From Devosia epidermidihirudinis (GTDB lineage: Bacteria > Pseudomonadota > Alphaproteobacteria > Rhizobiales > Devosiaceae), in assembly GCF_000971295.1 (NCBI RefSeq), contig NZ_LANJ01000044.1:164556-228555 (forward strand): a stretch of 64,000 nt of DNA. The letters are read 5' to 3'. A program made the translations under genes and the position numbers. This document shows positions 51,897 to 58,780 of this stretch, one piece after another. The notes beneath the pieces are model-generated. The model made no database searches and had not been told where the DNA came from. It worked only from the letters and a program-made list of their open reading frames with translations. Numbering within the stretch: the stretch's first letter is position 1; every line of letters begins with the position of its first letter.

Positions 51897-52805
51897 CTAT
51901 TCCGTAATCTTGGCAGGACGATTGCGCATGACGGTGCGCCAGCGTGCGAAGGTCAGCCCCAGCAGCGCCGCCGCATAGGGCAGCATGAGGATGAACTGGG
52001 ATGGGATGTCGAAGGCCTGCAGGCGATCGCCGAGCGCGCCGAAAATGCCGAACAGGAAGGCCGCAGCAGCGGTCATCCACGGCTGACCACCGCCAAACAG
52101 GGTTGCGGCCAGACCGATAAAGCCACGTCCGGCGGTCATATCGGGCAAGAAGAACTGCAGCTTGTCCATCGCCAGCTGGACGCCGGCAAGACCCGACAGC
52201 AGGCCGCTGATGGTTACGGCCAGCGCCTTCATGCGATCGACGCGAATACCGGCGGAGCGAGCGGCATGCTCATCTTCACCCGCCGCGCGCAGATAGCTGC
52301 CCACGGGAGTACGATAGAGAAACACCCAGCACAGCGGCACGGCCAGCAGCGCCAGCAGCACGACAATGCTTTGTCCCTCGAACACCGGGCCGATGACCGG
52401 CAGGAAAGCCAGCGAGCCCGCAGGCACATGCCAGAGTTCGGGGAAGCTGATGGGGCGCAGGCCACCGGGGCTGTTGTAGAGGCGCTCAAGCATGAACAGC
52501 GTCGCGCCACCAGCCAGCAGGTTGATGCCAAGACCGGCCACGACGAAGTCGGCATTGAACTTGAGCGTCATGATCGAGAGCAGCTGCGAGGCCAGCACGG
52601 AAGCCAGCACGCCGGCAAAGAACGCCAACCAGATATTGCCCGTCGCGCCACCAACAGCGATGGCGGTAAAGGCGGCGACCAGCATCATGCCCTCAACAGC
52701 GACGTTGAGGATGTTGGCGCGCTGGGTGATCATCGCGGCCAGCGCCGCGAGCAGGAGCGGCGCGGTTTGCTCCAGCACCGAAGAAAGGAAGGACTCGAGT
52801 ACCAT
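51897..52805 (-). CDS. Nucleoside (BMP-type) ABC transporter permease, NupQ-like
   Basis: 302 residues, about eight helices. RANILNVAVEGMMLVAAF near residue 30 is the conserved motif of the BMP-type permease subfamily (N-x-x-x-E-G-x-M). RAAGEDEHAARSAGIRVDRMK near 175 is the ATPase-docking segment (given in parts: RAAGEDEHAARSAG). Second of the two permeases; the partner ends nine bases upstream. Confidence 0.93.
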   Translation of the reverse strand: MVLESFLSSVLEQTAPLLLAALAAMITQRANILNVAVEGMMLVAAFTAIAVGGATGNIWLAFFAGVLASVLASQLLSIMTLKFNADFVVAGLGINLLAGGATLFMLERLYNSPGGLRPISFPELWHVPAGSLAFLPVIGPVFEGQSIVVLLALLAVPLCWVFLYRTPVGSYLRAAGEDEHAARSAGIRVDRMKALAVTISGLLSGLAGVQLAMDKLQFFLPDMTAGRGFIGLAATLFGGGQPWMTAAAAFLFGIFGALGDRLQAFDIPSQFILMLPYAAALLGLTFARWRTVMRNRPAKITE

Positions 52806-52814
52806 TGTGGCCCC

Positions 52815-53840
52815 CTATGCTTTGCGTCGAGAGATGACGACGCGAGCGGTCATCAAGAGCACGAGCAGACCGGTCAGAAGATCGACCAGCGAACGCGGCA
52901 CATCGGTGGAAATCTGCATATAGGCAGCGCCATTCAGCATCAGTGCATAGAACAGGGCCGTGAACAGCGCGCCGATCGGATGGATGCGGGCCAGCAGCGC
53001 GCAGGTGAGCGCGACAAGGCCGTAATCGGGCGAAAAATTCTGTTCGAACCGGTGACCAATGCCCAGCACATAGAGCGCCCCGGCCAGACCGGCACACCCA
53101 CCAGCCACCAACATGGCGCCAATGACGCGGCGACCAGCGGCAATGCCGATGGCCTCGGCATAGCGCAGATTGGTGCCTGCGGCGCGCAGCTCTGCACCCC
53201 ATTTGGTGCGGAACAGCACAACCCAGCTCACCACCGCCAGAACGACAGCCGCCAGAATGCCGCTCGACGCCTTGGGCACGCCCGGCAGCGATGGCAACCA
53301 GATCTCTTTCGGCACCAATTGGCTAACCGCACCATAGGCCGCCGTGTCACGAATGACCTGGTTGACCAGATAGGAGGTGAACAGCAGCACGATGGTGTTG
53401 AGCATCAGGGTGACGACGACCTCGTCAACGCCGAGCTTGACCTTGAGCACGCCGGGGATCCAGCCGAGGAACGCACCTGCGGCAATGCCGCCAATGATGA
53501 CGATGGGAAACAGCAGAACCGGCGGCAGACCCGCCAGCGCCACACCCAGCATGGTGGTGGTGATGGCGCCTGCAAACAGCTGGCCCTCGCCACCGACATT
53601 GAACACGCCAGCGCGGAAGGCAAAGGTGATGCCGATGGCAATCAGCGCCAGCGGCATGGCCCGGTTGAGGAACAGGCCAAAATTGCTCCAGGAGTCAAAA
53701 TTGGCGAGCAACAGATCACGATAGGCCAGAACCGGCTGATCGGTGATCATCATCACCAGCAGGAAACCCAGCAGCAGGGTCAGCGTGATAGCGCCGAGCG
53801 GTGCGCGGACGGCGCGCAGGAAATCGTTGAAAGCGGTCAT
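52815..53840 (-). CDS. Nucleoside (BMP-type) ABC transporter permease, NupP-like
   Basis: 341 residues, about ten helices. FRAGVFNVGGEGQLFAGA near 75-92 is the conserved F-N-x-G-x-E-G-Q motif. ELRAAGTNLRYAEAIGI near 220 is the docking loop. It starts two bases after the ATPase stop, so it is translationally coupled. Together with the 302-residue permease it forms the channel for a purine or pyrimidine nucleoside. Confidence 0.94.
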   Translation of the reverse strand: MTAFNDFLRAVRAPLGAITLTLLLGFLLVMMITDQPVLAYRDLLLANFDSWSNFGLFLNRAMPLALIAIGITFAFRAGVFNVGGEGQLFAGAITTTMLGVALAGLPPVLLFPIVIIGGIAAGAFLGWIPGVLKVKLGVDEVVVTLMLNTIVLLFTSYLVNQVIRDTAAYGAVSQLVPKEIWLPSLPGVPKASSGILAAVVLAVVSWVVLFRTKWGAELRAAGTNLRYAEAIGIAAGRRVIGAMLVAGGCAGLAGALYVLGIGHRFEQNFSPDYGLVALTCALLARIHPIGALFTALFYALMLNGAAYMQISTDVPRSLVDLLTGLLVLLMTARVVISRRKA

Positions 53841-53842
53841 GG

Positions 53843-55378
53843 TTATGCGGCCTCTTTGCCGGCGCCATTCATCAGGGCACCAACAGTGACTTCGTCGGCA
53901 TCCGCACGATCCAGAATGGCCATGATGCGGCCCGAATAGATCACCGCGATGCGGTCAGAGAGTGCGAAGATTTCCGACAGTTCGGAGGAAATGAGCAGGA
54001 CGCCCCGCCCGGCATTGGCCGAAGCCAAAATGCGGTCGTAGACGAATTCGGAAGCCCCGATATCGAGCCCGCGCGTGGGCTGGCTGACCAGCAGGAGGCG
54101 CGGTTCACGCTCGAGTTCGCGGGCAATCACCACCTTCTGCATATTGCCGCCCGACAAGGTGCCGATCGGCGTCTTGGGCTTGGCCCCGCGCACGTCGAAT
54201 TCCTTGATCTTTTCGGCTGCAAACTCGGCAAGCCGCGCGCTGCTGACGAAACCACGGCGCAGGATATTGGCGCGCTCGTAATTGGTCGCCGCGACGTTTT
54301 CTGCAACGCTCATGGTCTTGCTGATGCCGCGATCGAGGCGATCTTCGGGCACAAAACCCAGACCAAGCGCCTGCCGTTCTGCGACGGTCATGTCAGAGAT
54401 ATCGGCGCCGTCAAACCAGATATTGCCGGCCTGCATGGTGCTGAGCCCGGCGATCACTTCAGCCAGTTCGGTCTGGCCGTTGCCATCGACACCGGCAATG
54501 CCGAGCACTTCGCCGGCGCGCACTTCCAGCGAGACGGCATCGAGCAGACGGCGACCGGCCGCATTGGTGCGGGTGACGCCATTGAGCTTGAGCACGGCGT
54601 CGCCGAAGCTGCGCTCGACATCGCCCTTGCGGCCGACGAGGAACACATCGCGCCCCACCATATCGCGGGCAATGTCAGCTTCGCTCACATCGGCAGTATT
54701 GTGGATCGACACGCTCTCGCCATGACGGATGACGGTCACCCGGTCGGACACGGCTTTCACCTCGCGCAGCTTGTGCGTGATGAACAGCACGGTGCGGCCG
54801 CGCTCGCGCAGCGTGGCGATAATTTTGAGCAGTTCTTCCACCTCGGGAGGTGTCAGAACTGCTGTCGGCTCATCAAGGATCAGCAATTCCGCGTCAAAGG
54901 CGAGGGCCTTCAGGATTTCGACGCGCTGGCGTTGACCAACCGACAAACTGGAAATAGCGGCCTGGGGATCGAGCCCGAAATTGTAGGCCTCGATCAGCGC
55001 GCGGGCCCGATCCACCATCGCCTGGCGATCGGAAAACAGGCCGAACTTCTTGGGATGACGCCCAAGGAACAGGTTCTCGGCCACACTCATCGATGGCACG
55101 AGGGTAAAATGCTGATGCACCATGCCGATGCCCAGACGACTGGCGGCGATGGGATCGGAAATCTGCACCTGCTGGCCGTTGAAGCGGATCTGACCGCCGC
55201 TCGGCTTGTGAATACCCACCAGAATATTCATCAGCGTGGATTTGCCCGCGCCGTTCTCGCCGCAGATCACATGGACTTCGCCCCGGCGCACGGCCAGGTC
55301 GATGGACTTGAGGGCAACCTTGTCGCCAAACGTCTTGGCGATGCCGCTCAATTCAAGAATATTCTGAGGATCGGTCAT
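53843..55378 (-). CDS. Nucleoside (BMP-type) ABC transporter ATPase, NupO-like
   Basis: 511 residues with two nucleotide-binding domains. Domain 1: Walker A GENGAGKST, signature LSVGQRQR, Walker B LLILDEPTAVLT, H-loop THKLREV, intact. Domain 2: GVDGNGQTE in place of Walker A, signature LSGGNMQK, and LLLVSQPTRGLD with Gln in place of the catalytic Glu. This is normal for the NupO/YufO group. The ATG at 55378 follows GGAGGGGTTGA. The 152-base gap to the upstream BMP gene is the widest in the operon and may hold a processing site. Confidence 0.94.
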   Translation of the reverse strand: MTDPQNILELSGIAKTFGDKVALKSIDLAVRRGEVHVICGENGAGKSTLMNILVGIHKPSGGQIRFNGQQVQISDPIAASRLGIGMVHQHFTLVPSMSVAENLFLGRHPKKFGLFSDRQAMVDRARALIEAYNFGLDPQAAISSLSVGQRQRVEILKALAFDAELLILDEPTAVLTPPEVEELLKIIATLRERGRTVLFITHKLREVKAVSDRVTVIRHGESVSIHNTADVSEADIARDMVGRDVFLVGRKGDVERSFGDAVLKLNGVTRTNAAGRRLLDAVSLEVRAGEVLGIAGVDGNGQTELAEVIAGLSTMQAGNIWFDGADISDMTVAERQALGLGFVPEDRLDRGISKTMSVAENVAATNYERANILRRGFVSSARLAEFAAEKIKEFDVRGAKPKTPIGTLSGGNMQKVVIARELEREPRLLLVSQPTRGLDIGASEFVYDRILASANAGRGVLLISSELSEIFALSDRIAVIYSGRIMAILDRADADEVTVGALMNGAGKEAA

Positions 55379-55530
55379 TCAACCCCTCCAGCAATGGCTG
55401 CGTGCCACCCCGGCGACAGCGTGCAGGGAAAATCAACGGGACATCAGGCACCGCAATCATGCGCGGCCTGCACATTGCGCGAACGGGCGAAGAGGGAGGG
55501 TCTCCGCCCGCTCACAACAGAAGTGGTCGC

Positions 55531-56532
55531 TTAGAGAGCGGTTACCACTTCAACTTCGCCGCTGATGACCTTTGCCTTTTCGGCATCGATCCGGGCCTTG
55601 ACCGCGTTGGAAACCAGCGCGTCGTTGTAGAGGAGGGCCACGCCGTCATTGGCCAGGCCGTAGACCTTGAGCGTGCCGAACTCTGCCGTGCCTGCCTTGA
55701 TCTGGTTGATCGAGTCATAGACCGAGTTACCGATCTGCTTGAGCATGGAAGCCAGCACGTAGTCTGGGTGCAGCGCGTTCTGGTCGGAGTCCACGCCAAT
55801 GGCGTACTTCTTGGAGTCGGCAGCGCCCTTGAGGATGCCCAGACCTGCAGGACCGGCCACGTTGTAGACGACGTTGGCGCCGTTCTCGATGGCGGTCTTG
55901 GTCAGATCATAGGCCTTGGGGGCATCGTTGAAGTTGCCGATGAAGATCACCTGGATTTCGACCTCGGGCACGACGCTGGCTGCGCCCTGCTTGAAGCCGC
56001 CGATGAAGTCCTGAATGATCGGCAGGTCCATGCCTGCGACGATGGCCAGCTTTGGCGCGCCCGAAGACAGGGGGAAGGACTCGGTGTCGGTGGCAGCAAT
56101 GGCCGCCAGAACGCCAGCGAGATAGGAGCCTTCGTTCTGCGCATACTTGACCGAGAGCACATTTGGCTCAGCCAGCTCGTCGTCAAAGAAGACATACTTC
56201 TGGTCTGGGTTCTGCGGCGCAACGGCAGCCAGGTTGTCGTGCATGTTGGGGCCGGTGAAGACCACGCTCCAATCACCCGAATTGGATACGGCTTCCAGGT
56301 TCTGGCGCCACAGCTGCGGATCGGTTGGCGATGCCTGCAGCATGCGGACGCGGACGCCCTCTTCGGCTGCGCGGTTGAAACCGGTCGCGGCGTTGTCGTT
56401 AAAGCCCATGTCGCCGAGGTTATCGCTCATGACGTAGACGGCGCTGAAATCGCTGTCCTGCGCCATCACGGCGCCGGCCATCAGACCGGTCAGGGCGACC
56501 GAGACGGTCAATGCCTTGGTAAACGTGTTCAT
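55531..56532 (-). CDS. BMP-family (basic membrane protein-type) nucleoside-binding protein
   Basis: 333 residues; signal peptide 1-24 (cleavage after AVMA), no lipobox, so it is a soluble periplasmic protein. PnrA/BMP fold signatures: VMSDNLGDMGFNDNAATGF near 35-52, VVYNVAGPAGLGILKGAADS near 205 (in parts), and GVDSDQNALHPDYVLASMLK near 230 (in parts). BMP proteins bind purine nucleosides. The ATG follows GGAAGGAGAACCATA. First structural gene of the operon, 22 bases after the LacI regulator stop. Confidence 0.93.
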   Translation of the reverse strand: MNTFTKALTVSVALTGLMAGAVMAQDSDFSAVYVMSDNLGDMGFNDNAATGFNRAAEEGVRVRMLQASPTDPQLWRQNLEAVSNSGDWSVVFTGPNMHDNLAAVAPQNPDQKYVFFDDELAEPNVLSVKYAQNEGSYLAGVLAAIAATDTESFPLSSGAPKLAIVAGMDLPIIQDFIGGFKQGAASVVPEVEIQVIFIGNFNDAPKAYDLTKTAIENGANVVYNVAGPAGLGILKGAADSKKYAIGVDSDQNALHPDYVLASMLKQIGNSVYDSINQIKAGTAEFGTLKVYGLANDGVALLYNDALVSNAVKARIDAEKAKVISGEVEVVTAL

Positions 56533-56554
56533 TATGGTTCTCCTTCCACTTGCT

Positions 56555-57559
56555 TCACTGCGCCTTCGGCGGACAGACCGACTGCCGCTCGATCAGGGTC
56601 ACGGGCAGACGGGTGACCGCCGGAGGCGTTTCCTTGTTGATGATTGCCAGCAGCGTAGCCAAACCGGCTCGCCCCAGATCCGCCGTAGGCTGGCGAACAG
56701 TGGTCAGAGCGGGCGCCAGAAGATCGGCAAACATCATGTCGTCGAAGCCGACGAGCGACAGCTCGCTCGGCAATTGCAGGCCGGCTTCGCGCGCGGCCTG
56801 AAGCACACCGACAGCGATGAAATCACTGCCAGCGAAAACTGCGGTGGGGCGTTCGGGCTGGGCGAGAAGCTCGTTCATCGCCAGCTTGCCGAATTCGCGG
56901 GAATAGCTGCCCTGACGGAGCAGAGCCGGATCGGCCACCAGACCGGCCTCGCGCATGGCATCCCAATATCCGTCACGCCGCTCGACGGCGCTGAACAGGT
57001 TTTCGGGGCCACCGATATGGGCAATGCGCGTGTGACCGGCATCCAGCAGGCATTTGGTCGCCAGGTAGCCGCCGCGACGGTTCTCCACGAACACCTTGGG
57101 CACGGTGACGCCGGGGACGTCTTCGTCGATCAGTACGATCGCATCATGCTGATTGATGTTCTGCGCCAGCGTGCCGTCGTCGGGACCGTTGGTCATGACG
57201 ATCAGGCCATCCACATGCCGATCATCGAGGCGCTGCAACAAGGCGACTTCGCGCTTGTGGTGCCCACCCGTGCTGTTCATAAAAACGGTATAGCCTTGCC
57301 GTTCCGCTTCATCCTCGATAGCGGCGGCCAGCTCGGCAAAGAACGGATTGCCGATATCGGGTGTGAGCAGACCAACCGCTTCTGAACGGCCAAGGCTGAG
57401 GCGCTTGGCCAGGACATTGGGACGGTAGTTGAGCTGCTTGATGGCGGCATTGATCCGCCCGGCGGTTTCGTCCGGCAGATCAAGTCGGTGATTCAGGTAG
57501 CGCGAAACTGTGGTCGCGGAAACGCGCGCCACCGCTGCTACATCCTGAATAGTCGCCAT
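56555..57559 (-). CDS. LacI-family repressor of the nucleoside operon
   Basis: 334 residues from the ATG at 57559, which follows GGAGGTATAGGG. The helix-turn-helix TIQDVAAVARVSATTVSRYL is at the N-terminus, with the hinge helix RPNVLAKRLSLGRS near 48-60. A periplasmic-binding-type effector domain follows (GLLTPDIGNPFFAELAAAI and VFAGSDFIAVGVL). It heads the same strand as the BMP operon with a 22-base gap, so it controls, and is probably transcribed with, that operon. CGGTTT repeats upstream are likely its operators. The effector is probably a nucleoside, ribose or a related product. Confidence 0.93.
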   Translation of the reverse strand: MATIQDVAAVARVSATTVSRYLNHRLDLPDETAGRINAAIKQLNYRPNVLAKRLSLGRSEAVGLLTPDIGNPFFAELAAAIEDEAERQGYTVFMNSTGGHHKREVALLQRLDDRHVDGLIVMTNGPDDGTLAQNINQHDAIVLIDEDVPGVTVPKVFVENRRGGYLATKCLLDAGHTRIAHIGGPENLFSAVERRDGYWDAMREAGLVADPALLRQGSYSREFGKLAMNELLAQPERPTAVFAGSDFIAVGVLQAAREAGLQLPSELSLVGFDDMMFADLLAPALTTVRQPTADLGRAGLATLLAIINKETPPAVTRLPVTLIERQSVCPPKAQ

Positions 57560-57596
57560 CCCTATACCTCCTGGCTTTAGCATAGGCACGCACAAC

Positions 57597-57630
57597 CGGT
57601 TTAGTAAAGCGGTTTCGTAATTCGGTTTAC
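57597..57630. promoter_or_regulatory. Putative LacI-family operator repeats
   Basis: CGGTTT starts at 57597, 57610 and 57623, an exact 13-base period. The first lies in AACCGGTT with a CpG centre, as LacI-family operators require. GTAAA (57604-57608) and TTTAC (57626-57630) add an inverted repeat. The site is 40-70 bases upstream of the lacI-like start. The rest of the gap up to 57814 shows nothing recognisable. Confidence 0.55.
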
Positions 57631-57814
57631 AAGAGTGAATTGCGTCGGCGCGACTGACCTTAACGTGATGTTTTTATGTGGTTTTTTGTGACCGTTGGGC
57701 TGTGGGTATCCAGACCGTCTGGTACTGAGCAAATGTCCTGGCAATACTCGCCGAGCGCAAAAACGAGATCGCCTCTGCGCCCGAAAATCCTGATTCAGCC
57801 AAGGGCAAAACGCG

Positions 57815-58735
57815 TCAGTCGCGCAGCGTTTGCAGACACGCCTTGATATGGCCGATCAGCGCCGCGACGGCCGGACTTGTGCTGGCATGAGCCCGGCTGA
57901 CAATGCACAACTGCCGCTCCAGGGAGAGATCGGCCAACGCGACCAGGGCAATGTTGGGTGACCGCAACACGGAGGCGGCAAGCCGGGGCATGAGCGACAG
58001 CCCCATCCCCTCCGAGATCATGATCAGGAGCGAGATCGTGCTGTGGGCGCGCATCTGGCTATGGCGCAGGCGCTCGGGCAGAACGCCGGGTCGCCCGATC
58101 AGCTTGCCGGTGCCCGTGCTGTCATCGAGCAGCATCATGTCGCCTTCGGGAATGTCGGCAAGCAGGACGCTTTCCCGCGACGCCAGGGGATGGTCCTTGT
58201 GACAGACCAGCACGAAGGGATCATTGAGCAGGGGTTCGTAGGTCAGCTCATCGGTATCGTGCCAGCGCTCGGCCAGGGCAAAATCCACTACCCGGTCCAG
58301 AACCATCGTTCCCAGCCGTTCGGCAATGTCGTCGAACACAGTGACATCAATGCCCTTATGCTGGGCGGCCAGATTGCGAATGGCCGGCGAGAGGGGAAAC
58401 CCGACCATGGAGGGCGCGGCGCCCACCCGGATGGACCCACTTTCAAGTCCCCCGAGGCGGCGCAGGTCCAGCATGGCCAGATCGAAATCGGCCACGATGC
58501 GCCGCGCCCGCACGATAAGCTCGTCACCGGCAGGCGTCAGGGTCACGGGCCGTGCGCTGCGGTCAAACAATTGCACGCCGCTCTCGGCCTCGAGCTGACG
58601 AATGGTTTCGGTCAGCGCCGATGGCACGACATGGAGGTGCTCGGCGGCGCGTGCGAACGAGCGCATATCGGCCACAGCAAGGGCCGCCTTGAAGTGGCGC
58701 AGGCCTATGTTCGTTTTTGACGAATAACCATTCAT
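57815..58735 (-). CDS. LysR-family transcriptional regulator
   Basis: 306 residues from the ATG at 58735; a TTG at 58744 is the alternative. N-terminal winged helix-turn-helix (FARAAEHLHVVPSALTETIRQLE, shown in parts: FARAAEHLHVVPS, TETIRQLE), then the LysR substrate domain from about residue 95. It is divergent from the 2-hydroxyglutarate oxidising genes and shares a 45-base gap with them that carries a palindrome. It probably regulates those genes in response to a 2-hydroxy acid or a precursor; the inducer is not evident. Confidence 0.9.
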   Translation of the reverse strand: MNGYSSKTNIGLRHFKAALAVADMRSFARAAEHLHVVPSALTETIRQLEAESGVQLFDRSARPVTLTPAGDELIVRARRIVADFDLAMLDLRRLGGLESGSIRVGAAPSMVGFPLSPAIRNLAAQHKGIDVTVFDDIAERLGTMVLDRVVDFALAERWHDTDELTYEPLLNDPFVLVCHKDHPLASRESVLLADIPEGDMMLLDDSTGTGKLIGRPGVLPERLRHSQMRAHSTISLLIMISEGMGLSLMPRLAASVLRSPNIALVALADLSLERQLCIVSRAHASTSPAVAALIGHIKACLQTLRD

Positions 58736-58742
58736 AACATTC

Positions 58743-58757
58743 AACTTCTACGAAGTT
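58743..58757. promoter_or_regulatory. Palindrome in the LysR/ydiJ divergent region
   Basis: AACTTC-TAC-GAAGTT, perfect 6-base arms with a 3-base centre, lies 8 bases upstream of the lysR start and about 24 bases before the oxidoreductase start. Likely the LysR binding site; its position would also allow autorepression. Confidence 0.6.
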
Positions 58758-58780
58758 ATGCGCCGTGGTTCAATTGCATC

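Noticed and set aside
50925..53939. A 1004-codon open frame on the plus strand
   Set aside because: It lies wholly antisense to the nucleoside hydrolase and two permease genes, has His/Arg/Gln-rich low-plausibility composition and no membrane or domain pattern. It is a shadow of high-GC codon use.
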